Below the pieces are notes generated by a model. The model searched no databases. It was given only the letters and a program-made list of their open reading frames with translations, and had not been told where the DNA came from. The position numbers and the translations under genes were made by a program. From an uncultured Sphingomonadaceae bacterium (GTDB lineage: Bacteria > Pseudomonadota > Alphaproteobacteria > Sphingomonadales > Sphingomonadaceae), in NCBI GenBank assembly GCA_947258815.1, contig CAMYJW010000014.1, positions 62,001 through 126,000 of the forward strand: a DNA stretch of 64,000 bases, given 5' to 3'. Positions 34,076 to 42,563 of this stretch are shown one piece after another; positions within the stretch are counted from its first letter, which is position 1, and each line of letters opens with the position of its first letter.

Positions 34076-34971
34076 TTTGGAGAGCCACTTAGCGCAGATA
34101 TCGCATGATTTCCACCCGCTTGTTTGCGCGCGCGGGCCTTCGCAAAACCGTGTCTTAGCCCGCGGTCAGCCGGTATCCTGTTGCCGCTGACGATGGTCAG
34201 GGGGGGCGCCTGCGCTTTCAGTAGCCGCACCGTGTGCAACCAGTCGAAAACGGCTTGCCGGTCTTCCCTGATGGAAAAGCGCGTTGCCAGCCGGGCCGGC
34301 GCGCGCATCTCATCGATGTTCCAGCGGGTGGGCGAGAGATCGCCTGCAAACACGAATTCCGCGCCATCGGCTCGTCGGACATAAACCAGAGTCGTGCCGC
34401 GAAGGCGATCGGGTGTGGGGATCACGACAACGCCCGGCGCGATCGCGTATGGCCCGGAGGATGCATTTTTGCGCGTTGCCGATGCAAGCGCGTGTGCCTG
34501 TTCAGGAGCGATATGGCTGAGCAGTCTCAGTCCGCCTGTATGATTGCCTCCCGGACCGAGCGTGACGACGTTGCTTGCATCAAGCAGCGCGGAGACAACA
34601 CGTGCCTGTGCCTGCTGATCGTACCAGCCGAACTCAAGGTCATCGGCGCGCTTCCGGGTGATGCCGGTGTCGATCACGATCGGCGGTTTGCCGGGACGCT
34701 CAAGTCTGTAGGCGAAAATGTAGTAGCGGTCCGGCCGCAAACCGCGCCCTGCGGCGGAAAGCGCACGAACGCGTTGTTTCCATGCCACCGCTTCAAATGC
34801 GATGCGCGAAGGCGGCTCGCCCGGTATTGAGGCCGCAAGCGTGCGCAATTGCACGATCGTGACCGGCCTGGCTTCCGGGTTGCCCGGGCGATTATCAATC
34901 ATCAGCCAATAGAACGGCAGGCCGATCAGCATGGCGATAACAAGCAACGAGACATTGAGGCGCGGTGTCAT
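34066..34971 (-). CDS. Membrane-anchored MBL-fold-like protein lacking metal ligands
   Basis: A 301-residue protein with an N-terminal TM anchor (about 7-26, SLLVIAMLIGLPFYWLMI) and a metallo-beta-lactamase-like domain. The usual strand PPIVIDTGI is present, but the HxHxDH metal motif reads GPGGNHTGGL, the PGHTPG motif reads PTPDRLRG, and only the Asp of FAGDLSPT remains. Hydrolase activity is therefore doubtful. ATG 34971 lies two bases after the murI stop, so the track's longer start is rejected. It sits between murI and hemA. Confidence 0.68.
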   Translation of the reverse strand: MTPRLNVSLLVIAMLIGLPFYWLMIDNRPGNPEARPVTIVQLRTLAASIPGEPPSRIAFEAVAWKQRVRALSAAGRGLRPDRYYIFAYRLERPGKPPIVIDTGITRKRADDLEFGWYDQQAQARVVSALLDASNVVTLGPGGNHTGGLRLLSHIAPEQAHALASATRKNASSGPYAIAPGVVVIPTPDRLRGTTLVYVRRADGAEFVFAGDLSPTRWNIDEMRAPARLATRFSIREDRQAVFDWLHTVRLLKAQAPPLTIVSGNRIPADRGLRHGFAKARARKQAGGNHAISALSGSPKAR

Positions 34972-34973
34972 TT

Positions 34974-35780
34974 TCAAAACACATCCATCCGCATCAGGCC
35001 ATTGCGTGCCAGAGCGGAAGCGAGAGTGCCGCAAGACGCTTCGTCGCGTGTGAACAGTGCGAAATCAGGACCGGCGCGTTCGAACATTTGCCCGCTCGTG
35101 AGACTGGCGATGCGCCGGGCGATCCCTTGTGCGCCGTGAACGAACCGCACATCGGCGCCGAACGCTTCGCCCAGTTCGTTTTCGAGCAGCGGAAAATGCG
35201 TGCAGGCAAGGACCACAGTGTCGATTTTTTCGCCACCCGGCATGCCGCGCAGTTTTTGCGCAGCATCGGCGATGATTGCGCGATTGACCGGGTTGCCGCG
35301 CAGCAAACTTTCCGCGGCTTCGACAAGTTCGGGCGCGGCGGCGCGCAACAGGTGCTTGTCGCTGGCAAATTCGCGCTCCAGCCGGTCGACGTATGCCTGC
35401 CGGATCGTCGCTTCGGTGCCGAGCAATCCGATTGTCCCCGTCCGGGTGAATGTCGCGGCGGGCTTTATGGCCGGCACTGTTCCGACAACCGGAATTTCCA
35501 GCACATCGCGCACCATGCCGAGCGCGATGGTCGATGCCGTGTTGCAGGCAATGCAGACGAGGCGGGGGGCAAACCGTTCTGTCATCCGCCCGAGAAGCCC
35601 GGAAACCCGCGCGGCGATCTGTGCTTCGGATTTGGTGCCATAGGGCAGGCCGGCATTGTCCGCCGCATAGATTACGGGCGCGTCGGGCAACAGTTTGCGG
35701 ATCTCCGCGAGCACGGAAAGTCCGCCAACGCCCGAATCGAACAGCAGGATCGGCGAGGATGGATCAGAGCTCACAGCCAC
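34974..35780 (-). CDS. murI: Glutamate racemase
   Basis: Cofactor-independent racemase providing D-glutamate for peptidoglycan. In the 268 residues the two catalytic cysteines are in CIACNTAST (Cys79) and VLACTHFPLL, with FDSGVGGLSV at the N-terminus and YAADNAGLPYG. Start is GTG at 35780; a second GTG two codons in is possible. Its stop is two bases before the next gene's ATG. No other mur gene is nearby. Confidence 0.96.
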   Translation of the reverse strand: MAVSSDPSSPILLFDSGVGGLSVLAEIRKLLPDAPVIYAADNAGLPYGTKSEAQIAARVSGLLGRMTERFAPRLVCIACNTASTIALGMVRDVLEIPVVGTVPAIKPAATFTRTGTIGLLGTEATIRQAYVDRLEREFASDKHLLRAAAPELVEAAESLLRGNPVNRAIIADAAQKLRGMPGGEKIDTVVLACTHFPLLENELGEAFGADVRFVHGAQGIARRIASLTSGQMFERAGPDFALFTRDEASCGTLASALARNGLMRMDVF

Positions 35781-35791
35781 TCACGAACGCC

Positions 35792-35917
35792 TTGCCTGAA
35801 CCGGAGGGCGCGCTGCTGAAGCGGGCCGGGGGCGGAGATGTCCTTCATGATTTCAAGCTCCCCCGATGCCCGTGTTGCGGTAACGTCATGCGTATGCGCC
35901 GCCTGGCGGACGACTGA
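35792..35917 (+). CDS. Possible 41-residue zinc-knuckle micro-protein
   Basis: In the 229-base gap between murI and plsY, a plus-strand frame ends LPRCPCCGNVMRMRRLADD before TGA. The CPCCGNxMRM ending looks like a small zinc-ribbon tail. Only a TTG is available as a start and there is no ribosome binding site, so this may be chance. Included for completeness. Confidence 0.2.
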   Translation: MPEPEGALLKRAGGGDVLHDFKLPRCPCCGNVMRMRRLADD

Positions 35918-36009
35918 TAATCCATGCGAATCGGGGCCTTGATACCGTTATGGACGCAAAACTGCCAACGGGGGTTCGCCTTTAGCGGGCGAGGGGCTAA
36001 GGAAATGGC

Positions 36010-36591
36010 ATGAATTGGTTGTTTTCTCTGCTTCTGGGATATGTTCTGGGCTCCATCCCGTTTGGGTTGCTGCTGACGAAGCTGACCGGCGCGGGCGATC
36101 TGCGCGCGATCGGATCGGGCAATATCGGCGCAACCAACGTCTTGCGTACGGGCCGCAAGGGGCTGGCTGCGGCCACTTTGCTGCTCGATATGGCAAAAGG
36201 CTTCATTGCGGTTTTCCTTGCCGGAAACTGGTTTCCCGAATGGCAGGCGGCTGTCGCTCTGGCGGTTGTTGTCGGGCACTGTTTTCCCGTCTGGCTGAAA
36301 TTCAGGGGCGGCAAGGGCGTGGCGACCATGGCAGGTGTCTGCTTCGGGCTCGCATGGCCGATCGGCGCGATTTATGCGGTGGTCTGGCTGGGCATGCTGG
36401 CGGTGGTGCGGATCAGTTCTGTTTCCGGGCTGAGCGCGGCTCTTTCGGCGCCGGTGAGCGCGGCGGTGCTTGGCTATACCGGCTTCGTGCCATGGCTGGC
36501 AGCGATCTTCGTGTTGGTGCTGGTGCTGCACCGTGAAAATGTGAAACGGCTGATCGCGGGGGCTGAACCGAAAGTGGGGGGGGCATCCTGA
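36010..36591 (+). CDS. plsY: Glycerol-3-phosphate acyltransferase PlsY
   Basis: Inner-membrane enzyme that transfers acyl groups from acyl-phosphate to glycerol-3-phosphate, first step of phospholipid synthesis. The 193 residues form about five TM helices with the motifs GSIPFGLL, IGSGNIGATNVLR, FRGGKGVAT and HRENVKRL. ATG with AAGGA six bases upstream. The stop overlaps the dprA ATG by one base (TGATG). Confidence 0.96.
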   Translation: MNWLFSLLLGYVLGSIPFGLLLTKLTGAGDLRAIGSGNIGATNVLRTGRKGLAAATLLLDMAKGFIAVFLAGNWFPEWQAAVALAVVVGHCFPVWLKFRGGKGVATMAGVCFGLAWPIGAIYAVVWLGMLAVVRISSVSGLSAALSAPVSAAVLGYTGFVPWLAAIFVLVLVLHRENVKRLIAGAEPKVGGAS

Positions 36592-37733
36592 TGGCCGGGG
36601 TAGCCGCGCCGCATGCGCCGTCTCAGGCGGAAGCATTTGCCCGGATACGCCTGTTGCGCTCACCCAATGTCGGGCCGGTCACGTTTGCACATCTGATCGC
36701 GCGGTTTGGCGATGCGTCCAGCGCGCTCGATGCCTTGCCCGATCTTGCTGCGCGTGGGGGCAAGCCCTACCGCGCGATATCCACCGGCCGGATAGAGGAC
36801 GAGATCGCGGCGACCAGATCGGCCGGGGCCCGCTATCTGTTCTGGGATTCGCCTGACTATCCTGCGCTGCTTGGTCAGCTTGAAAGCGCGCCGCCCGTGC
36901 TGACGTATCGCGGATCGCCCGAGGTTGCGCGCAAGCCATGTGTGGCGATTGTCGGCGCGCGCAATTGTTCGGCGGCGGCTGTCAAACTGGCGCGCGAATT
37001 TGCGCAGGCGCTGTCGGAAAGCGGATACGCGGTGGTGTCCGGGCTGGCGCGCGGCATAGATGGGGCGGCGCATGAAGGCGCTCTCTCCGCCGGGGCAGGC
37101 GGCGCGGGCACGATTGGCGTGATCGCCAGCGGGATAGACATTGTCTATCCGCCCGAACATGCCGATCTGCAGGAGCGAATCGCCAGCGAGGCGCTGCTTC
37201 TGGCCGAACAGCCACCCGGAACAGAGCCGCTCGCCCGTCATTTCCCTTCGCGCAACCGGATCATCGCCGGGCTGGCGGCAGGCACGATCGTGGTTGAGGC
37301 AGCGCCAAAATCCGGCTCGCTCATCACCGCGCGGCTGGCCGGGGAGGCAGGCCGCGAAGTGATGGCGATACCCGGCTCGCCGCTCGATGCGCGCAGTCAG
37401 GGTTGCAATCAGCTTATCCGCGATGGCGCGATGCTGGTGCAAAGCGCGGAAGATGCGATCGAACTGATTGCGGGCTTTGACGGCCAGCCCCGGTCCGCGT
37501 TTCATGAAATCACGGCTGACTATGTGGTCGATGCCGAAGGCGTTGAGTGCGAATCGCCTGCGCAGAGCCCGGCTGACATCGCCGGGTTGCTTACCACCGC
37601 GCCGGTTCTGGTCGATGAACTGATCCGCCAGTCTGGCGAATCCGCCGCCGCTGTTCAACTGGCTTTGCTGGAACTGGAACTGGCCGGTCAACTTGTGCGT
37701 CACGCGGGCGGAAGGGTCAGTCTTTCGGGATAG
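36591..37733 (+). CDS. dprA: DNA-processing protein DprA
   Basis: Single-strand DNA-binding protein that loads RecA on DNA taken up in natural transformation; found also in non-competent species. The 380 residues comprise an N-terminal SAM-like region, the Rossmann core (VAIVGARNCS, VVSGLARGIDGAAHEGAL, FPSRNRIIAGLA, SGSLITARLAGE, IPGSPLDARSQGCNQLI) and a C-terminal winged helix (about 315-375). Coupled to plsY and followed by topA, a common order in alphaproteobacteria. Confidence 0.95.
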   Translation: MAGVAAPHAPSQAEAFARIRLLRSPNVGPVTFAHLIARFGDASSALDALPDLAARGGKPYRAISTGRIEDEIAATRSAGARYLFWDSPDYPALLGQLESAPPVLTYRGSPEVARKPCVAIVGARNCSAAAVKLAREFAQALSESGYAVVSGLARGIDGAAHEGALSAGAGGAGTIGVIASGIDIVYPPEHADLQERIASEALLLAEQPPGTEPLARHFPSRNRIIAGLAAGTIVVEAAPKSGSLITARLAGEAGREVMAIPGSPLDARSQGCNQLIRDGAMLVQSAEDAIELIAGFDGQPRSAFHEITADYVVDAEGVECESPAQSPADIAGLLTTAPVLVDELIRQSGESAAAVQLALLELELAGQLVRHAGGRVSLSG

Positions 37734-37853
37734 CAGGCGCCGTCTGGCCTGATTGCCGGTAAAGTAAAACGATACATTCTCCGACGGTTTCGCAACAATC
37801 GCGATTGCATCAACACGCCTCTTGACGCATTGGCGCTTTGTTTCCCACCCTCG

Positions 37854-37869
37854 CGCGTACGTACACGCG
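37854..37869 (+). promoter_or_regulatory. Short dyad in the topA leader
   Basis: CGCGT-ACGTAC-ACGCG, five-base arms around a self-complementary centre, 21 bases before the topA ATG. The ATG has no good Shine-Dalgarno sequence. TTGACG at 37822 is a -35 candidate, but no -10 is found at the right distance. Confidence 0.3.
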
Positions 37870-37890
37870 TAAGAAAGCCCCTGATTACTC

Positions 37891-40482
37891 ATGCAACTTG
37901 TTATCGTTGAATCGCCGGCAAAGGCGAAGACCATCGAGAAGTATCTCGGTTCGGACTACAAGGTTCTCGCCTCCTATGGCCATGTTCGCGATTTGCCACC
38001 CAAGGATGGCTCCGTCCGGCCCGACGAGGGGTTTGCGATGGACTGGGATCTGTATGGCGACAAACAGAAACAGGTGAAGGCGATTTCGGACGCCGCAAAG
38101 CAGGCTGACCGATTGATCCTGGCGACTGACCCTGACCGCGAAGGTGAGGCGATTTCATGGCATGTGCAAGAGCTGCTGGCCAAGCGCAAGGCATTGCCCG
38201 CCAATGTCCAGCGCGTAACATTCAACGCCATCACCAAGAAAGCCGTCACCGATGCGATGGCGGCCCCGCGTGAGCTCGATCAGGATCTTATAGACGCTTA
38301 TCTGGCGCGCCGTGCGCTCGACTATCTGTTCGGTTTCACGCTCTCTCCGGTGCTGTGGCGCAAGCTGCCCGGCGCGAAAAGCGCAGGCCGGGTGCAATCC
38401 GTCGCGCTGCGGCTGGTTGTCGATCGTGAGCGCGAGATCGAGGCGTTCAAGCCTGATGAATACTGGTCGGTCGTTGCGAAGATGGAGCAGGACGGAACCG
38501 GGTTCGAAGCGCGGCTGGTCGTGTTCGAAGGTGAAAAGCTCGCCAAGCTCAGCCTTGGCGATGAAGGCGCCGCGATGCGCGCCAAAGCGGCGGTTGAGGC
38601 AGGCGCCTTCAAGGTTGAAGTGGTGGAGACAAAGCCGCTCAAGCGCCATCCCAGCCCGCCGTTCACCACGTCAACGCTGCAACAGGAAGCCGCGCGCAAG
38701 CTGGGCTTTGCCGCCAGCCAGACAATGCGCGTGGCGCAAAAGCTTTATGAAGCAGGCGCGATAACCTACATGCGGACAGACGGTGTGCAGATGGATGGCT
38801 CCGCCATTTCGGCCGCGCGCCATGCGATCAGCGATCGGTATGACGGGCACTATCTGCCCGAAAAGCCGCGCCACTATTCCACCAAGGCCAAAAACGCGCA
38901 GGAAGCCCACGAAGCGATCCGGCCGACCGATTTCAACAAGGATACTTTTGGTGGCGGCGATGAAGGCAGGCTTTATGCGCTGATCTACAAGCGCGCGATG
39001 GCCAGCCAGATGGCATCTGCCAGCCTTGAACGCACCACCGTTACGCTGCGCGACGGCACCGGCAAAACAGAACTTCGCGCGACCGGCCAGGTCGTGAAGT
39101 TCCCCGGTTTTCTTGCGGTCTATGAAGAAGGCCGCGACAACCGCGATGACGATGAAGACAGCGGCCTGCTGCCGATGATGCGCGAAGGCGATGCGCCGGC
39201 CAAAAAGGCCGTTGAAGCGACCCAGCATTTCACTCAGCCACCGCCGCGTTATTCAGAGGCGAGCCTTGTCAAACGGCTTGAGGAACTGGGCATCGGACGG
39301 CCTTCAACTTATGCGGCGACGTTGCAGGTGATAAAGGATCGGATGTATGTTCGGACCGAGAAAAACCGTTTCTTTGCAGAAGAATCGGGCAGGCTCTTAA
39401 CAGCATTTCTGGAACGTTTCTTCCCGCGCTATGTGGCTTATGAATTTACCGCCGGGATGGAAGACGAGCTTGACGATGTGTCGGGCGGTCGCGCGGCGTG
39501 GAAAGACATTCTGAGCGCGTTCTGGCGCGATTTCAAACCCAAGACCCAAGAGGTCATGGAATTCAAACCGTCCGAAGTCAGCGAGAAGCTGGACGAATTC
39601 CTGTCGGACTATCTGTTTCCGCCGACCGAAGATGGCGCCGATCCGCGGCTGTGCCCCAAGTGTGGCAAAGGGCGTCTGGCTCTGCGCGGCGGACGTTATG
39701 GCGCGTTTATCGCATGTTCGGAATATCCCGAGTGCAAGTTCACCCGCAAGTTCGCGCAGCCCGGCGGGCCGGGCGAGCAGGGCGACGATCAGGAACTGGG
39801 CGCCCATCCCGAAACGGGTGAGATGATCGTGCGCAAGTCGGGGCGGTTCGGTCCTTATTTCCAGATGGGCGAGGGCAAGGAAGCGAAACGCGCTTCGCTG
39901 CCCAAGGATCTGGAAGATCCCGATCTGGACTGGGCGGTAAAGCTGCTGGGGCTGCCGCGCATCGTGGGTGAGCATCCCGAAACGGGCAAGGAAATCGAAG
40001 CGGCGATCGGGCGCTATGGCCCTTATCTGCGCCACGATGGCAAATATGCGAAGCTGCAATCCACGCGCGACGTGTTTGAAACGGGCATGAACGCCGCGGT
40101 TTCGCTGCTTGCCGAAGCGGCGAAGAATGGCGGGCGGGGCAGGGCCAAGGCCGAGCCGATCAAGACTTTTGGCAAACACCCGGAAAGCGAAGGCGAAATG
40201 AAAGTGCTGGCCGGGCGCTATGGGCCATACGTTACCGACGGGACGACCAACGCCACACTGCCGCGCAACATGAAGCCGGAGGATGTGAGCGAGGAAGACG
40301 CGATCCGCCTGATCTCCGAAAAGGCGGCGAAAGGCCCGGCCAGGAAAAAGCGCAAGGCGCCAGCCAAGAAGAAGGCCGCCGCGAAGAAGAAACCTGCGGC
40401 AAAAAAGAAAGCCGCCCCCAAGAAGGCTGCACCCAAGAAAGCCGCTCCAAAGGAAGACGGCGCGGATGAGGCCGCCTCGTGA
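37891..40482 (+). CDS. topA: DNA topoisomerase I
   Basis: Type IA topoisomerase that relaxes negative supercoils. The 863 residues contain the TOPRIM domain (LVIVESPAKAKTI, DPDREGEAISWH), the catalytic Tyr293 in AITYMRTDG, GIGRPSTYA, one C-terminal zinc ribbon (CPKCGKGRLALRGGRYG then CSEYPECKFTRK) and further repeat domains (GRFGPYFQ, GRYGPYLR, GRYGPYVT). A lysine/alanine-rich tail (AKKKPAAKKKA-type, about 810-855) likely binds DNA non-specifically and is usual in alphaproteobacteria. The stop overlaps a small gene by GTGA. Confidence 0.97.
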   Translation: MQLVIVESPAKAKTIEKYLGSDYKVLASYGHVRDLPPKDGSVRPDEGFAMDWDLYGDKQKQVKAISDAAKQADRLILATDPDREGEAISWHVQELLAKRKALPANVQRVTFNAITKKAVTDAMAAPRELDQDLIDAYLARRALDYLFGFTLSPVLWRKLPGAKSAGRVQSVALRLVVDREREIEAFKPDEYWSVVAKMEQDGTGFEARLVVFEGEKLAKLSLGDEGAAMRAKAAVEAGAFKVEVVETKPLKRHPSPPFTTSTLQQEAARKLGFAASQTMRVAQKLYEAGAITYMRTDGVQMDGSAISAARHAISDRYDGHYLPEKPRHYSTKAKNAQEAHEAIRPTDFNKDTFGGGDEGRLYALIYKRAMASQMASASLERTTVTLRDGTGKTELRATGQVVKFPGFLAVYEEGRDNRDDDEDSGLLPMMREGDAPAKKAVEATQHFTQPPPRYSEASLVKRLEELGIGRPSTYAATLQVIKDRMYVRTEKNRFFAEESGRLLTAFLERFFPRYVAYEFTAGMEDELDDVSGGRAAWKDILSAFWRDFKPKTQEVMEFKPSEVSEKLDEFLSDYLFPPTEDGADPRLCPKCGKGRLALRGGRYGAFIACSEYPECKFTRKFAQPGGPGEQGDDQELGAHPETGEMIVRKSGRFGPYFQMGEGKEAKRASLPKDLEDPDLDWAVKLLGLPRIVGEHPETGKEIEAAIGRYGPYLRHDGKYAKLQSTRDVFETGMNAAVSLLAEAAKNGGRGRAKAEPIKTFGKHPESEGEMKVLAGRYGPYVTDGTTNATLPRNMKPEDVSEEDAIRLISEKAAKGPARKKRKAPAKKKAAAKKKPAAKKKAAPKKAAPKKAAPKEDGADEAAS

Positions 40483-40658
40483 GCGAGCGTTTTGTTAAAC
40501 ACAAACAGCCGTGGAATGCGGATGAGGTGCACAAGCTGCGCACGTTGGCGGGTAAGGGCAAAGGCTTGAAAAGTATCGCAAAAGCGCTCAACCGCAGCGA
40601 GGAATCGACCAAATCCCGAGCCAAGACGGAATCGATCGCCATCGCCAAGCTGCGTTAA
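40479..40658 (+). CDS. Small SANT/Myb-like helical protein coupled to topA (not in ORF track)
   Basis: A 59-residue ORF starting with GTG inside the topA stop (GTGA) and ending TAA. The sequence WNADEVHKLRTLAGKGKGLKS followed by IAKALNRSEESTKSRA resembles a single SANT/Myb or helix-turn-helix repeat (PW..EEV..L..LA..G.s..sIA..L.Rse.s...rA). It is basic and could bind DNA. A terminator follows 47 bases later, so it is the last gene of the dprA-topA transcript. Confidence 0.78.
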   Translation: MSERFVKHKQPWNADEVHKLRTLAGKGKGLKSIAKALNRSEESTKSRAKTESIAIAKLR

Positions 40659-40704
40659 TGCGTTTGGCGTCCAGGCGGGCGCGAACGGAAAAGCAATGCT
40701 GATG

Positions 40705-40730
40705 CGCCGCGCGGGATTGCGGCGATTTTT
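40705..40730 (+). terminator. Rho-independent terminator after topA and its small partner
   Basis: CGCCGC (40705-40710) and GCGGCG (40719-40724) form a six-pair GC stem around GCGGGATT, followed directly by ATTTTT. It lies after the small coupled gene and before the convergent SGNH gene, as expected for an intrinsic terminator. Confidence 0.8.
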
Positions 40731-40770
40731 GATCCCGAATGTTCGAAAATCGCGCTGGCGCGCGCCCGGC

Positions 40771-41625
40771 CTATTCGCGCAGCATCTGTTCCGCCCAGTT
40801 CGCCACCGCGATCATACCGGCGGAATTGGGATGCCAGATCATCCCGTCCGACTGATCGTAACCAGCCGGGTTTGCATTGGTGTAGGGTGTTTCGTCGCAT
40901 GGCGTATGCGATGCGGAACGATTGTGGACGGGAAGCAGCAGCGCACCGTGGCGTTGCGCGGTGTTCGCCGTAATTTCGGCAAGGCGATTGGCAATCGCGC
41001 GGGCTGAGGCTGCGTGTTCGCTGGTGATCGGCGTCGCCGCGCACAGGGTTTCGGGGATCAGTTGCAGATACTCAACGAACATCAGTGTTGCGCCCGGCGC
41101 CCGCTTTTTTACCTGCAGCGCAATCTCATCCAGATTTTTTGCAACGTTGGCGAAATCGTCTTCATCCGGCGCGCGCGCGGACGGGCAATCGACTGACTGG
41201 CCCTGATAGGTGAACTTGCCGTTCTCGTCGCAGCCCGCTGCCACAAGCGCGCCGACATAGTTCAGATCGTTGCCGCCGATGGTTATAGTGACAAGGCGGG
41301 TATCCGGCGTAACCGCGTCAATCTGGGCGGGCAGTTCGTTCCATGGGCCAAGCACATGTTCGGTTTTCGCCCCGCCGCAGGTAACGTCGATCAGGGTTAG
41401 CCGGAGCTTTTCGGCCAGCAGTGTCGGATAGTTGGCAAATGTGCGCCAGCATCGCCCGGGTGTTCCCGGTTTGGGCGGCCCGAGCGCCGGTCCGGCGGCC
41501 ATTGAACTGCCGATCGCGACATAGCGGCCATGCTCAAGCGCGGCAGAGCCGGATGTGCCGCCCATCGTGGTGCAGCCTGTAAGTGCAAGCGCCGCCATGA
41601 CGATTGCCGCAAGCGATTTGCTCAT
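40771..41625 (-). CDS. SGNH/GDSL-type hydrolase lipoprotein
   Basis: A 284-residue predicted lipoprotein (lipobox LTGC, Cys18) with an SGNH esterase/lipase domain. The Ser block reads VAIGSSMAAGPALG, the Asn block ITIGGNDLNYVG and the Asp/His block DGMIWHPNSAG. Conserved cysteine pairs suggest disulfides, as in secreted SGNH lipases. Starts with ATG overlapping the era stop (ATGA). Likely anchored in the envelope and acting on a lipid or glycan ester; substrate unknown. Confidence 0.86.
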   Translation of the reverse strand: MSKSLAAIVMAALALTGCTTMGGTSGSAALEHGRYVAIGSSMAAGPALGPPKPGTPGRCWRTFANYPTLLAEKLRLTLIDVTCGGAKTEHVLGPWNELPAQIDAVTPDTRLVTITIGGNDLNYVGALVAAGCDENGKFTYQGQSVDCPSARAPDEDDFANVAKNLDEIALQVKKRAPGATLMFVEYLQLIPETLCAATPITSEHAASARAIANRLAEITANTAQRHGALLLPVHNRSASHTPCDETPYTNANPAGYDQSDGMIWHPNSAGMIAVANWAEQMLRE

Positions 41626-42563
41626 TTCACCCAATCCAGACCGATATCCTGATAGATATCGCGCGCTTCGGCCCAGTTTTCCTCAACCTTCACATGCAGG
41701 AAAAGGTGGACTTTCTGGCCCAGAAGTTCCGTCAGTTCGCGCCGCGCAGCCTCTCCGATGGCCTTGATCCGGCTGCCGCCTTTGCCCAGCACGATGGCCT
41801 TCTGGCTATCGCGCGCAATCACGATCTGCTGGCGGATTTCAACCGAGCCGTCCTTACGCTGGGTATAGGATTCGGCGCGCACCGCGCTGTCATACGGCAG
41901 TTCGTTGTGGAGCTGCGCATAAAGCTGTTCGCGCGTGATTTCGCAGGCCAGCAAACGCTCGCTGGCATCGGACACCTGATCTTCGGGGTAGAGCCAGTGG
42001 CCGGCGGGCATCAGTCCGGCCAGATGATCCTTGAGATCGGCAACGCCATCACCGGTGAGCGCCGAAACGAAGAATACCTCGGAAAATTCCGCAATAGCGG
42101 TCAATTCCTGTGCCAGCGCCAGCAGCGGCTCTTTCGCGCTGGCATCAACCTTGTTGAGCACCAGCAGCTTTTTCTCCGGTCGGTTCCTGAGCGCCTCGAC
42201 GATTGGCATCAGTTCATGTTTGCGCTGTTTCACGGCATCGACGACCAGCAGGATCGCATCGGCTTCCTGCGCGCCTTCCCACGCGGCGGCGACCATCGCG
42301 CGATCAAGCCTGCGGCGCGGTTCGAATATGCCGGGGGTGTCGGCAAGAATGATCTGCGTGTTCGCCGCGTCGGACTGGTGCAGCGCAACGCCCATCAGCC
42401 GTGCGCGCGTGGTTTGTGCCTTTGCCGATGTGATCGCGACTTTCTGGCCGACCAGCGCGTTCACCAGCGTTGATTTGCCCGCATTGGGCGCACCCAGAAC
42501 GGCGACGAGGCCGCAATGTTCGGGCGTGTTCGCCGCCGGTGGGGCATCGTTTGCATCGGTCAT
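41622..42563 (-). CDS. era: GTPase Era
   Basis: Ras-like GTPase with a KH domain that binds 16S rRNA and helps 30S maturation. In the 313 residues G1 is GAPNAGKST, G3 DTPG, G4 NKVD, and the C-terminal KH domain shows AIVLGKGGSRIKAIGEAARREL. ATG 42563 overlaps the rnc stop (ATGA); the track's 395-residue version adds unrelated sequence. Part of lepB-rnc-era, a classic bacterial operon. Confidence 0.97.
   Translation of the reverse strand: MTDANDAPPAANTPEHCGLVAVLGAPNAGKSTLVNALVGQKVAITSAKAQTTRARLMGVALHQSDAANTQIILADTPGIFEPRRRLDRAMVAAAWEGAQEADAILLVVDAVKQRKHELMPIVEALRNRPEKKLLVLNKVDASAKEPLLALAQELTAIAEFSEVFFVSALTGDGVADLKDHLAGLMPAGHWLYPEDQVSDASERLLACEITREQLYAQLHNELPYDSAVRAESYTQRKDGSVEIRQQIVIARDSQKAIVLGKGGSRIKAIGEAARRELTELLGQKVHLFLHVKVEENWAEARDIYQDIGLDWVK

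Noticed and set aside
35450-35917. 155-residue ORF in the track.
   Set aside because: Most of it is antisense to murI; only its last 41 codons could matter and are listed separately with low confidence.
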